From IMCC2047 sp041395865 (lineage in GTDB: Bacteria > Pseudomonadota > Gammaproteobacteria > Pseudomonadales > IMCC2047), in NCBI GenBank assembly GCA_041395865.1, contig JAWKZQ010000011.1:1-64000 (forward strand): a DNA stretch of 64,000 nt, read 5' to 3'. The notes under the pieces are model-generated. The model saw only the letters and a list, made by a program, of their open reading frames with translations. It was not told where the DNA came from and made no database searches. Shown piece after piece: positions 26,301 to 37,115 of the stretch (positions are counted from its first letter, which is position 1; each line of letters opens with the position of its first letter). Both the position numbers and the translations under genes were made by a program.

Positions 26301-29300
26301 GTGCTCAACCCCGTATAAGCCATTGTGCTGACACTGGCATCAGGCAAGGTGGTTTTACGTACCCGCCCCAGAATGTCGTACTCATTTTCTGTCCAGTAAG
26401 CGGTGTAGCCCACTTCATAGGGTGTCGAGGCACGGATAACACGCCCGAGATTGTCATACTCGGTATCCTGATAAACCCAATTACCGTCAAAATTACGAGA
26501 GGCTTTACGTATGCCGCGACCAAGAATATCGAAATATTCGGCACTTTCGCTACCACCGCCAGCCGTTGTTGTGACCTTATAACTGGCATCGTTGGGGCAG
26601 TTGGTACCGGCAATGGTACAGAACTGCATCACCGCCTGCGACCAGGCACCGGTATCGCTGCTACGCAGGTATTCACGGCCCAGCTGGCTGTAATAGATAA
26701 AGGTATTTACGCCATCGATATTCTGAACCTGTGTAGGTGCGCCGTACTCGTTACGGGCAATCACACGCTCTGTAAGCTGCTCGTAGGCGTTGTAGGTTTT
26801 TTCAACGTAGCGCCCCTTCGCATCGTACTCGGAACGGCTGTAGCGCGAGATCACGCCTGCGCCGCTTTGAGTGGCTTTGATTTTGTTTCCAAAACCGTCG
26901 TATTCGTGTGTCGTAGTCAGGGGGTAAAGCGCATCGTCCGGCTCAATTACTTCGGTATGCAGCAGGCCCTTTAATGCTCCGGCGGTGTAGTAGGTGAAAG
27001 CGGACGTACGGGTTTCACTGTCGGTCAAACCACTCACCGTGCGTGTACTGGTAACGGTGGTACGGCTCAACCGACCCATTTCCTGGTCGTAAGTGCTGGC
27101 CCCGTATTCATTCACGGTACTTTTGGTAAAACTATCGCCACCATTAATGGTTGTTACATGAATGGTCAGCAGATTATCGTAATCATCGTAGGTGTTGTTG
27201 GTGGCCACCGTTTGCAGTAGCGCGCCAACGGCAACATCGCTGCTATCCGTGACTGAGCTCGCCTCATAGGTTTGCTCAAGGCTATCACCGAGAAAAGGTT
27301 TCACGGCCCCCAATGCGGCAGTACCTGAAGCCAGCGCAGTAGCAGACCAGGTGTTATCAAAACCTTTTATCTGCCAGACATTTTCCGACATGCTGAGCAG
27401 TTCACCATTACCTTTGCGCACTTCAGTTTTAAGCGGATAGCCAATAAAGGGCCAGTCCTGACGGTACTGTGTGGTGGTTTCAACCTGGGTTTGTTCATCC
27501 ACCGTGAGAATTTTTTCAAAGCCGAGGAAACCGCGACCTGCGGCTTGTAAACGGGCTTCGCCGTAGTAGTAGCTGATACTGCTTTTGGCATTGGCATTAC
27601 CGGCGGTTGGAGCACTACTGCTGACATTAGTGGCCACATATACCGGCCCATTAAACTCCAGCGTAGGAACCAGCACACCCAGATTGGGAGATCCGGACGG
27701 CAAATTAGCCTGCCAGCCGGTATTAAGCGCCGTGTAGAAAGATGTAATCTCAGCAGGCGAATAGGTGTAGTCGAAACAACCGGAACGGGTACAGCGCCTG
27801 CCCGAATTGGAAGTCGCCCCAACCGTCAGGCTTTCATAATGTCCACTGCGATTGAGAGAGCCATAGGTAATGTCAGTTTCGTTGCCCAAACCATTGGTAA
27901 TTTTTGTAATGACATTACGGGCTTCGTCGGCCCCCTTATTGGGGTAGAAATAGACTTTACCGTATTGACCCGTTTGGAAACGAACATGATCCGGCCGGGC
28001 ATCACCATTAACATCCATCATCAGGTGGGTGCCGGTACTGACTGACTTAATATTTTGTACAGGGTTAAATTGTGTGCCGTCCCAAATTCTGAGCTTTAAC
28101 TGCCCCCCACTTATCCACATCAAATCCTGATAGCCGTTTCCATTGAAGTCAGTAAACTGTACTTGATAGCCACTCCACTTTTCTAAGCTAGAGACCTCGC
28201 GAGAGTAATTATAATTAGCTAACTGAATTGCTGAGGTGAAACCAGTTCCAGTGTTTATTTGGTAATACCAACTTTCATCTTTCTTCTGACTACATTTTTT
28301 ATATCGCCCCGAACCTGTACAAACCTGTTGATTACCAACGTTTTCAAGTTTCCCATATACTAAATCGGTTAGCCCATCACCGTTAATATCAGTGAATTTT
28401 GGTATTCTTTTTGGAGCTGCACGATCCGAATCCCCCCCTTGACGCCTTCCGGCATACTTGATTTAAGCTCTTTAAAGATCACAAAGCCTTCACCATCTTG
28501 TACCAATGCATAGCGCTTTTGCCACTTAATACTTAGAGATGTGTGCCAACCCCGACCTGTTCTAGCGTAATATTTACCGCCATAGCTAATCACTACATCA
28601 TTACGACCATCACCATTAAAATCCACATTACTTGGGTCAATATGAACTGAGTCAGGGCTTTTTGTAACAACATCCTGCCGATTCAGCCTCCTCAAGGCTG
28701 AAACAGAAGGCCAAGGCATATTTGCCATCTTAATCGGGCTTCCAAAATGATAATACGTTGAAGACCCGGCACTTTTGTTAGGATCACGAGTTAAGTATCG
28801 GATATAAAAATTATTCCCGCTGCCAGCCCAATACAACACATCAGTTAAGCCATCACTATTAAAGTCTCTAAAAACAGCTGTACGACTAATACCTGTAAGA
28901 CTGATAGGTGAAGCATTCAACTTCCAATTACCATTGGGTTGAGGCTTGGAAAGATAAACTTTCCAAAGATTGGAGCGGCTGTTATAAACCGCGATATCAC
29001 TGCGACCATCAGCGTTGTAGTCGATGGCCTCCATTTTTACCGTTTCATCCAAATCCTCATGGTATTCGATAAAAGCAGCGCCATTGGAGAATGAAGCATG
29101 TTGAAGTTTGTTACCGTCGGAAAGCATGTAACGGAAGCGATATTCCGTATCACCGCTGTCAATATCCAGATCGAACCAGGCCATATCCATATAGCCATCA
29201 CCATTGATATCCGCCGGGCGATACCCGATAAAGGCGGCATCTTTTTCCGTACTGACGGCGACAGAACCGGTTGAACCTGCAAAACCCAACTCATCGTCGG

Positions 29301-30798
29301 ACCAGGTAAAGCTGGTTGGAGGCAGACAGTAGATATCACGGCACTCTTGGACCCTTGCCAATTTACTGACTTTATTGCCCGCATCGCTGGCGGGCGTTTC
29401 CAGATACGCCAGGTTGTATTGGCGTATTAAGGTGCCTTCGTTATAGGAGCGAATATCCTTTAAAAGCTTAAGCGTTTTGAATTCATGTCCGGCCACATAG
29501 CCGGCAATATGGTCTGGTCGATCCTGGTAGGTAAACTCCAGATAAGTCTGTGTCGTACTCAGGCCACCATAGGCGTAACGAATTTTATCAATACGCTGCC
29601 CTTCAGCATCATTGAGGTATTCGAAAACGATGGCATTGCCGACACTGTCCCTAAACTCATTTTGCGCCCAGGTCAGGGTGGCACCGTTATCATTATTGAG
29701 CTTGGCTGAAACACCGTAACCATAGAAAGAAGTGGAACCGTCCTTACGCTCTACAGTGAAATAATTTGGGTGCCCGACAGTGCCGCCAACGCTGGTAATT
29801 TTGGCAAAACTGTCCGTTTCTGTTTTGTAGATTGCGCCCACATCACCGTAATTTGCACCACCCTCTAAAACCAGGCGCTGTCCATCCAAACAGAAGCGAT
29901 CCTCCGCAGACCATTTAATAGGCTGGGCGTTCTGGTCCTGAAAAAGCGTCTGCCGGCAACGCGTAATCGCTGACAAACCACTGATAGACCAGCCTTTACC
30001 TACCAAGCCATTGCCGGATTGACTGGCATAGTTCAATGAGATTTGGGGAGCAACACCCGCAGTGCCCGCAACCGTTGCAATGGGAATGTTATAGGTCGCA
30101 CTACCTGACTCATCAACACGGAACTCGCCAGCAGTACTCCCTACCTGACTGTCTAGTACGATATCAGCCATTCCCGGATGACTGTATTTTTCGGTTAAAC
30201 TAACTAGCCCACCATTTTCAGAACCTAGAAGACCTACATAGCCTGTGATAATGATGTCATCAATACCATCTTCATTTAAGTCGCCAATCTAAATGTCAGC
30301 ATATGCAAGTTCATAGTTGCTAACATCACTTAAGTTTTGCTGCAAAATCACGGGCGCTTGGCCAACTTCACCACCAGCTAAAGTAAAGCTATCAACTCCT
30401 AAACCTGTAACATGAACGAATGCATCTCTATACCCATCACCATTAAAGTCGCCTATTAAAAACCGCTCTTCGTGGAGGGTTAATTGACTTACATCGACCG
30501 TCTCATCTACAACAGGATCCGCATAATCCACGTTGCCGTTGGAAAGAATGGAGTAACTGGGAACGGAAGGAGGAATAAAAATCGGGGTGCTGATATCACC
30601 GGCAATGATCAGCAGCTGTTTTTTGGCTTTCAGATAAACATCATCGTAACCATCAGCATTGAGATCGCCAAAATAAAGATCGTAATAGTTGGCGGTAAAC
30701 TCTTCGGCAGCTACTTGCTTAACTCCGAACAAAAGACTTAATGCGATAACCCCAACCAAATTCAAAACAAAAGAAAAACATTTTTTTTGTTTTCGCAT
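23356..30798 (-). pseudogene. SpvB/VCBS/RHS-family giant secreted protein gene, broken by several lesions
   Basis: One original gene of about 7.4 kb can be traced. The ATG at 30798 (GGGAAGAAG upstream) opens a signal peptide. VCBS/FG-GAP repeats (DLNADGYDD, DFNGDGYRD) follow, then an SpvB-like domain (STAGEFRVDESGSATYNIP), more VCBS repeats, RHS/YD repeats (YDLLGRKTS), a golvesin-like domain, the RHS core end (NRYSYVLNNPLNATDPSGF) and a Gly/Ala-rich tail. Lesions are an in-frame TAG at 30289-30291, one base missing in the G7 run at 28432-28438, and one extra base near 24505-24508. These split it into pieces read from 30849, 30171, 28123 and 24837. Such proteins deliver C-terminal toxins. As written this one cannot be made. 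Confidence 0.85.
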
Positions 30799-31065
30799 GA
30801 CTTCTTCCCTATCCGTGTCATTGCTTGATTTTTTATTATCTTTGGCCATCTGGCCTAGATGTCCTAACGTCCAAAATCTATTTCAGGCAGGTATTACTCA
30901 TCAAGCTAGAAACTAGCTCTGTCCTCCTGCCTAGGGTTTGATCACTGTAAAAACGCATCCATAAAATGTGTAAAAAATTATGCGCTAATAGTAAAACGCA
31001 ACGTTTTATCAAAACCCTTTTGTATCCAGTGCCCCTTTACCAGTCATGCTCCTTCTAAAGGCGCA

Positions 31066-31491
31066 TTAATTAAGTGCTTTATCAAATACGAGTGTTTGAA
31101 TATGCCCGAGAGTACTTATCCCACACTTTATTTTGGCACCATAATCCGTCACGAACCCAACGGTGTAATCCCGTTCATAGGCCACAAGAAGCATGGAATA
31201 AATATTTCTACGAGAAGCCGCCAGATGAGAATCACTCCTATGCGTAACGCCTAACCTATACACGTTATTATTATCAAGCGTCACTAAAGTGAATGCTTCT
31301 GGACTATCCGAAACTGAATGTATACAAGACTCAAGCCGAACGATCTTACCTTGTACGGATTCGGCTTTGACAAAGGGGCTGATCAGGAAAGCAACTCCCA
31401 TCAATAAAATGAAAAGAGCACTTTGGACACAACAAGTGAAAAGTGAAAACGAACGTTTTGCACCTAATGTGGAAGCGATATCGAACATTCC
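31066..31491 (-). CDS. Small exported protein, family B, far side of the RHS gene
   Basis: This protein of about 141 residues has an unusually long N-terminal region with a hydrophobic helix (SALFILLMGVAFLISPFVKA). It is followed by ESVQGKIVRLESC, which matches the family B front (ETVTGNVEAVSFC in the gene at 20695). The strand FTLVTLDNNNVYRLGVTH, a helix, then GAKIKCG complete the family plan. The start is uncertain: ATG at 31491 is used here, TTG at 31551 or a Met nearer the helix are possible. It lies 267 bp upstream of the RHS gene on the same strand. Confidence 0.6.
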   Translation of the reverse strand, partial: GMFDIASTLGAKRSFSLFTCCVQSALFILLMGVAFLISPFVKAESVQGKIVRLESCIHSVSDSPEAFTLVTLDNNNVYRLGVTHRSDSHLAASRRNIYSMLLVAYERDYTVGFVTDYGAKIKCGISTLGHIQTLVFDKALN

Positions 31492-31621
31492 ATCAATCCC
31501 TGAAATGGTATTTCCAACAGTCCTTATTTCGTTACGGGCCTCACTTACCAACTAACCCGCACTACACACATAGTTGAAAATTTATACGCTTCTCAAGTGT
31601 GGCTGTCAAACTCCATTAAAC

Positions 31622-34600
31622 CTAATGATCGAGCACCCCAGCCTGCTCACCCCTTCCCCGCTTTTCATCCATCCACAGCTTAGCCCTGGCCAACAGCAGG
31701 TAGTTAATCGGTACCATAATCAGGGTGATGAGGGTTGCGAACAGGATGCCGAAGCCGAGCGAAACGGCCATGGGAATGAGGAATTGCGCCTGGGTGGATT
31801 TCTCAAACAGTAGCGGCATCAGGCCAATAAAGGTGGTTGCCGAGGTCAGCATCACCGGGCGGAAGCGCACCGTGCCAGCAAGCAAAATGGATTTCAACAA
31901 CCCGACTTTCGAGCGTCGCCGCTGGTTGATAAAGTCCACCAGCACCAAGCTGTCGTTCACCACCACACCCAACAGCGCCATCAGGCCCATGATACTCATG
32001 ATGGTAAGGTTCATGCCCATAATCCAGTGCCCGACCATGGCGCCGATAAACCCGAAGGGAATGACGGACATGACGATAAAGGGCTGGGTGTAGGATTTAA
32101 AGGGGATCGCCAGCAGGCTGTAAACCACAAACAGGGTAAACAACAGCCCCCAGGCCAGCGAGCCGAAGGTTTCCTGTTGCTCACGGGCTTCGCCTTCCAA
32201 TTGGTAGCGAACGCCCGGATAGCTTTGCAGCAGGTCATCCAGGAAAGCCGTGAGGTCCTGCTGCAACACCAGCATATTGACGCTTTCCTTATCAATATCG
32301 GCACGTACGTTAACGGTGCGGTAATGGTCGATACGATAGATCGCCGAGGGGCTCCGACCTGGCGTTAAGGTGGCCACATGCGCAAGGGGCACGGAACCGG
32401 TGGCGGTATTAATCAAAATTTCTTCCAGGTCAGCCAGCGATTTACGCTCTTCCAGCGGCAAACGGAGCATCACCCGCACATCGTCACGCCCCCGCTGGAT
32501 GCGCTGCACCTCCAGGCCGAAGAAGGCCTGGCGCACCTGGCGAATCACATCGGCACGGGTCAGTCCCAAGGCATGCCCCTGGGGGGTGAGTTCCAGTTGC
32601 AACTCTTCCTTACCACTGGTCAGGCTGTCCTCAATATCAAAAACGCCGGGGTACTGACCGAGACGCTCGCGGATTTCTTCAACCACTTCGCCCAGCTGGG
32701 GCAACGAGCGTCCTGTCAGCTGGACATCGATGGGCGCACCGCCACGACCGATTTCTGCCCGGAACAGCAATGATTCAGCGCCTGGAATCGGGCCAATTAA
32801 ATCGCGCCATTCGTTCACCAGATCGGTGGTTTCAATGGGCAGTTCGCGATCCTCGGGGGGCTCCACTTCAAACATGACATTGCCGGTATTGGTAACTTCT
32901 CCCTCTGCACCTGTCACGCCAAGAATATTGATAATAATGCTTTTGCCTGTCTCCTCGTCCCGGTATTTATCCTGCAGTGTCCGGGCCGACGCCAGCATAT
33001 GGTTGATGTAACGGTCCGTGACTTCGTAAGCGGTACCCGCCGGCATCGTCAGGGTGGCTCGGGCGGTTTCACTGGGAACGCGCGGGAAAAAGGTGAAATG
33101 GGTCCAACCGCTGGTTACCATGCTCATCAGCAAGATAAAGGTGCCGATAAAAAGCGCCAGTACCGACCAACTATGCCGCAGGCAGAGCTTCAACAAGGGG
33201 CGGTAACGCTTGAGAATGATCTGCTCAAAGCGGTTGGCAAAGCGCTGCTGCCATTCCTCAAGCCGGTTCCTGACGCCGCCGTCATGGGGCAGCCTGACAT
33301 GCTTAAGGTGTGCAGGCAGCACAAACTTGGACTCGATCAGGGAAAAGATCAGCACGGGAATCACCACCAGGGTAATCTGCCCAAAAATCGCGCCACGGAA
33401 TCCTTCGATAAAAGCCATCGGTATAAAAGCGGCGATGGTGGTCAACACCCCGAAGGTCACCGGCACGGCCACTTCCTTGGTGCCATTGATGGCGGCCTGG
33501 AGTCCTGTTTCAGAGCCGCGCATATGGCGATACACGTTTTCGCCCGTGACGATCGCATCGTCCACCACAATACCGAGCACCAGGATAAAACCGAACAGGC
33601 TGACGATATTAATGCTGAGCCCCATCAGGTTCATCACGAAGAAGGCGCCCATAAAGCTGACCGGCACGCCAATAAACACCCAAAAGGCAATGGCTGGGCG
33701 CAAAAACAGCGTCAACAGCAGCAAGACCAGAATACCGCCCTGGATCGCACTACGCGTAAGGGTGCTCAGGCGGTTCTTTACGATTTCGGAATCGTCGTCC
33801 CAGTAGGAAATATTAATACTTTCTGGCAGTTCCGCTTGAACCTTGTCGATATAGTCATGCACGGCATCGGCAACCTCGATGGCACTCTGGTTACCCACAC
33901 GGAAAATTTCAATCATCGCGGCCGGTTCGCCGTTAAAGCGGGTTCGAATCGGCACTTCCTCAAAGCCGTCATTGACCCGGGCAACATCGCCCAGCCGCAG
34001 AATACTGCCATCCGGGTTGGTTTTGACGACAATTTGCTCAAACTCGTTGCGCCGGTAGGCCTGTCCCTTGGAACGAATCAGTACTTCGCCGCCTTCGGCA
34101 CGAATATTACCGGCCGTTAAGTCCAGGGAGCTGTTGGTAATGGCTTGCCCAATTTGGGTTAAGGTGAGCCCATATTCGCGCAGCTGATCCTGGGAGACAT
34201 CAATACCGATTTCAAAATTCGGCACAGCTGTCAGGTCGACCTGGCTGATTTCAGGCAGTCGCAGCAAGTCGTCACGCACCCGCTCGACATACTCCCTCAC
34301 CTCCCGGTCGCCGTATTCGCCGGAAACCGTTACCGCAATCACACGCTGCCGCCACTGCTGGAGGCTTACCACAGGCTTTTCGGCCTCCACAGGAAAGGTA
34401 TTAATGGCATCCACCCGGCTTTTGATGTCGGCCTGGAGTTCGCGCGGTGAATAATCGTCGTCAATTTCCAGGGTGACCGTTGTCATGCCTTCGGTGGAGC
34501 GGCTGATGACCTTCTCGATTCCCTCCAGATCAAGCAATGCCTCTTCGATGCGAATGGCAACGCTCTGCTCGACCTCCTCCGGGGTCGCGCCGCGCAGAAC

Positions 34601-34744
34601 AACGGAAACGGTAACGACATCCGGATCGAAACGCGGAAATACCTCCAGGGGCAACTGTTTTACGACCGAATAACCGCCAAGAAACAGGATGGTCATCAAC
34701 AGCAGGTTGGCTGCCACATGGTTTCGTGCAAACCAGCTGATCAT
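31622..34744 (-). CDS. RND efflux pump inner-membrane subunit (intact)
   Basis: This 1040-residue proton-driven exporter of the AcrB/HAE type has 12 predicted helices and two large periplasmic loops. Typical lines are MISWFARNHVAANLLLMTILF at the start, EQSVAIRIEEALLDLEGIEKV in the porter domain and FILVLGIVVDDAIVTGENV in TM4 with the paired Asp of the proton relay. The C-terminal repeat ends in MVPINYLLLARAKLW. Its ATG overlaps the adaptor stop codon. The substrate is unknown. No outer-membrane factor gene is adjacent, so it probably uses one encoded elsewhere. Confidence 0.92.
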   Translation of the reverse strand: MISWFARNHVAANLLLMTILFLGGYSVVKQLPLEVFPRFDPDVVTVSVVLRGATPEEVEQSVAIRIEEALLDLEGIEKVISRSTEGMTTVTLEIDDDYSPRELQADIKSRVDAINTFPVEAEKPVVSLQQWRQRVIAVTVSGEYGDREVREYVERVRDDLLRLPEISQVDLTAVPNFEIGIDVSQDQLREYGLTLTQIGQAITNSSLDLTAGNIRAEGGEVLIRSKGQAYRRNEFEQIVVKTNPDGSILRLGDVARVNDGFEEVPIRTRFNGEPAAMIEIFRVGNQSAIEVADAVHDYIDKVQAELPESINISYWDDDSEIVKNRLSTLTRSAIQGGILVLLLLTLFLRPAIAFWVFIGVPVSFMGAFFVMNLMGLSINIVSLFGFILVLGIVVDDAIVTGENVYRHMRGSETGLQAAINGTKEVAVPVTFGVLTTIAAFIPMAFIEGFRGAIFGQITLVVIPVLIFSLIESKFVLPAHLKHVRLPHDGGVRNRLEEWQQRFANRFEQIILKRYRPLLKLCLRHSWSVLALFIGTFILLMSMVTSGWTHFTFFPRVPSETARATLTMPAGTAYEVTDRYINHMLASARTLQDKYRDEETGKSIIINILGVTGAEGEVTNTGNVMFEVEPPEDRELPIETTDLVNEWRDLIGPIPGAESLLFRAEIGRGGAPIDVQLTGRSLPQLGEVVEEIRERLGQYPGVFDIEDSLTSGKEELQLELTPQGHALGLTRADVIRQVRQAFFGLEVQRIQRGRDDVRVMLRLPLEERKSLADLEEILINTATGSVPLAHVATLTPGRSPSAIYRIDHYRTVNVRADIDKESVNMLVLQQDLTAFLDDLLQSYPGVRYQLEGEAREQQETFGSLAWGLLFTLFVVYSLLAIPFKSYTQPFIVMSVIPFGFIGAMVGHWIMGMNLTIMSIMGLMALLGVVVNDSLVLVDFINQRRRSKVGLLKSILLAGTVRFRPVMLTSATTFIGLMPLLFEKSTQAQFLIPMAVSLGFGILFATLITLIMVPINYLLLARAKLWMDEKRGRGEQAGVLDH

Positions 34745-35961
34745 CAGAGTGTTCCTGCCGTTGGCCCTGCGTCAGCTTTGCTTTGGCTTAATGCTTCGTT
34801 TTGCGCATTGTCAGCACTGACAATTTTAACGAGGGTACCGGAAGCCACCTGCCCTAGGGGCGTTATTACCAGCAGGTCACCCGCCTCAAGGCCGGAAACC
34901 ACCAGCGCTTCTTCAGCATTCTGCCAGCCGATGCTGATATCGCGCCGTAACAGTTTGCCTTCATGCACCGTATAGACATAAGTGCCCTGATAAATGGTCC
35001 GGGTTGGAATCACCAGGGCATCGGGCAGTTCACGCCCTTCAATTTCTGCGGTGACATACTGGCCGATTTTCAAGGGTTGCTTGTCACGGAACTGCTCCCC
35101 GTAGGGATCGTCGATCTGGGCAATGACATAAAGCTGTTGGCTGGCCGCATCAATGGCGCCTTCAGTGCGTACAATCCGCCCTTGCCATTGTTCGGATCGC
35201 GCCAGATCCGACAGCAATTTAACGGCGGGCAGGCTGTGCTCGACTTCAGCAAAACGATAACTCTCGGGTAGGTTAATAAAAGGCAGGTCGCGGTTTTTCA
35301 ACGGCAGGCGCACCTCAATCGTATCGACGGCATAAATATCAGCCAATGACGTATTTGCACTGACAACCTGCCCAACGTCCACCTTTTTTTCCAGCATGCG
35401 CCCGGCATAAGGCGCCACGATGCGCGTCCTGTCCAGGTTGGCCTCAGCCGTATCCAGCGCCGCTTCCGCCGCCAGCACCCGGGCCTGAGCGGCCTTGAAC
35501 TGAGGCTCGCGCGATACCAGCGCCGGCGGTTCGCCCTTATTACCCAGGCGAAGCCAGTCTTCGCGGGCCTGGTCGACCTGGGCCTGCTCCTGCACCAAGG
35601 CCTGACGCGCTTCGATCAAACTGGCGCGCGCACGGCTTTCTTCCGCCCGGTAATCACGCTCATCAATCTGTACCAGCAACTCGCCCGCCTCGAAAAACCC
35701 GCCATTGCGGAAGTTGGGGCTGATACTGACAATTTTGCCGGAAACCTGCGGAACCAGCTCGCTCTGGGTTCGCGGCCTGACGGTGCCGTAACTTTGCAGC
35801 AGGACCCGATAGGGTTTCGCCTCCAATTCGAGCACTTCGACGGCCAGTCGATTAGGTTCGGTTTCAACGATTCGTTCACTGCGTGGCGGATTCAGAAAAG
35901 CCAGCACAGCGAGCCCCAGCGCCACCGCAAGAATCACTAAAGGCAAAAGTCTTTTGGGCAT
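34744..35961 (-). CDS. RND efflux periplasmic adaptor subunit
   Basis: This 405-residue membrane fusion protein has an N-terminal signal anchor (LLPLVILAVALGLAVLAFL) and no lipobox. The lipoyl half-motifs are VSGKIVSISPNFRNGGFFEA and RIVAPYAGRMLEKKVDVGQ, with a long helical hairpin between them. The beta-barrel and membrane-proximal domains follow. It is the first gene of a two-gene operon with the pump. A 222-bp gap separates it from the divergent yciB gene. Confidence 0.92.
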   Translation of the reverse strand: MPKRLLPLVILAVALGLAVLAFLNPPRSERIVETEPNRLAVEVLELEAKPYRVLLQSYGTVRPRTQSELVPQVSGKIVSISPNFRNGGFFEAGELLVQIDERDYRAEESRARASLIEARQALVQEQAQVDQAREDWLRLGNKGEPPALVSREPQFKAAQARVLAAEAALDTAEANLDRTRIVAPYAGRMLEKKVDVGQVVSANTSLADIYAVDTIEVRLPLKNRDLPFINLPESYRFAEVEHSLPAVKLLSDLARSEQWQGRIVRTEGAIDAASQQLYVIAQIDDPYGEQFRDKQPLKIGQYVTAEIEGRELPDALVIPTRTIYQGTYVYTVHEGKLLRRDISIGWQNAEEALVVSGLEAGDLLVITPLGQVASGTLVKIVSADNAQNEALSQSKADAGPTAGTL

Positions 35962-36183
35962 TAAACTATCCGTATTTGATGCATTTCAGTTTGGCAAAAT
36001 CATACCACTTATGACTGTCGAGCAGCGTAAACATAACCTGTATAACAAAAAGTTTTTACGCTTAAATTGCGAATCGGGTTTGACCGGATAAAACGCGTAA
36101 AATTTCTTTTCCCGGTGATGAAACTGTCTTGTCTATAATAAGTCTTTTATAATCGATCACTTTCCAGCGCTAGAAACGTCACA

Positions 36184-36753
36184 ATGAAAAAATTACTGTT
36201 CGACTTTTTCCCTATCGTCATCTTCTTTGCCGTTTACAAGTACACCGGCAATATGATCACTGCAACCGCCGTACTTATTCCCGCCACCATTGCCCAGGTT
36301 GCCTGGTCCTACTGGCGCACACGCAAGATCGAGAAAATGTACCTGGTGACGCTGGCACTGGTTGTCCTGCTGGGCGGCGCCACCATTCTGTTTAAAAACC
36401 AGGCCTTTATTCAATGGAAACCCACCGTGGTGAACTGGCTCTTTGCACTGGTGTTTCTTGGCAGCCAGTTCATTGGCAGCAAAAACATCCTGCAGCGTAT
36501 GATGGGCAACCAACTGGAACTTACACCCGCGATCTGGGCACGCCTGAACTACATGTGGGTCGGATTTTTTATCTTCAGCGGCCTGGCCAACCTTTACGTC
36601 GCTTTCAGCGGCCAGTTCTCGGAAGAGGCCTGGGTGAACTTCAAGTTATTCGGCATGCTCGGACTGACCTTGATTTTCATCGTGCTGCAGGGCATTTACC
36701 TGACCCGGCACATTGACCGCAAACAGGCTGAAAAGCCCAATACCAACGAATAA
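36184..36753 (+). CDS. yciB: Septation/envelope protein YciB (IspZ family)
   Basis: This 189-residue inner-membrane protein has about five helices. It starts MKKLLFDFFPIVIFFAVYKY, which is diagnostic for the YciB/IspA family, and has FLGSQFIGSKNILQRMMGNQ in the middle. Family members affect septation and cell-envelope integrity. It is followed 34 bp later by yciI, a common neighbour. Confidence 0.93.
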   Translation: MKKLLFDFFPIVIFFAVYKYTGNMITATAVLIPATIAQVAWSYWRTRKIEKMYLVTLALVVLLGGATILFKNQAFIQWKPTVVNWLFALVFLGSQFIGSKNILQRMMGNQLELTPAIWARLNYMWVGFFIFSGLANLYVAFSGQFSEEAWVNFKLFGMLGLTLIFIVLQGIYLTRHIDRKQAEKPNTNE

Positions 36754-36787
36754 CCCTTTTAACACCTGCTAAACCCAAGGATCTTTT

Positions 36788-37093
36788 ATGTCTCTGTTTT
36801 ATGCCATTATCAGCCAGGATATCCCTAACAGCCTGCCCCTGAGAAAAGAAGCGCGCCCTGCGCATATTGCCCGTCTTGAAGCCCTTAAGGAGCAAGGCCG
36901 TTTATTGATTGCCGGCCCACACCCCGCTATTGATTCCGACGATCCCGGCGAAGCAGGTTTCACCGGTAGCCTGGTTATTGCAGAGTTCGAATCACTGGAC
37001 GCTGCGCAGGCTTGGGCCGATGCCGACCCTTACATGGACGCGGGCGTTTACCAGTCCGTCACCGTTAAGCCCTTCAAAAAAGTACTGCCCTAA
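36788..37093 (+). CDS. yciI: YciI family protein
   Basis: This 101-residue ferredoxin-like-fold protein of the YCII family has the family lines RPAHIARLEALKEQGRLLIAGP and AWADADPYMDAGVYQSVTVKPFKKV. Its conserved His and Asp sit in the same place as in YciI. No reaction is established for this group. It lies between yciB and the SH3 protein gene. Confidence 0.9.
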   Translation: MSLFYAIISQDIPNSLPLRKEARPAHIARLEALKEQGRLLIAGPHPAIDSDDPGEAGFTGSLVIAEFESLDAAQAWADADPYMDAGVYQSVTVKPFKKVLP

Positions 37094-37115
37094 GCGGTAC
37101 CGGCGAGGATCAGAC

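Noticed and set aside
25619..26974. Plus-strand open frame of 451 codons, hydrophobic
   Set aside because: It is the mirror of the RHS repeats. Its hydrophobic look comes from the complement of repeated YD-type codons, and no ribosome site or domain was seen.
24383..28123. A separate 1246-residue RHS protein gene
   Set aside because: The frame stays open upstream to the G7 run and continues the same repeats; its apparent start is an internal codon. It is a piece of the larger broken gene.
32999..34120. Plus-strand open frame of 373 codons
   Set aside because: Antisense to an intact RND pump gene with complete motifs.
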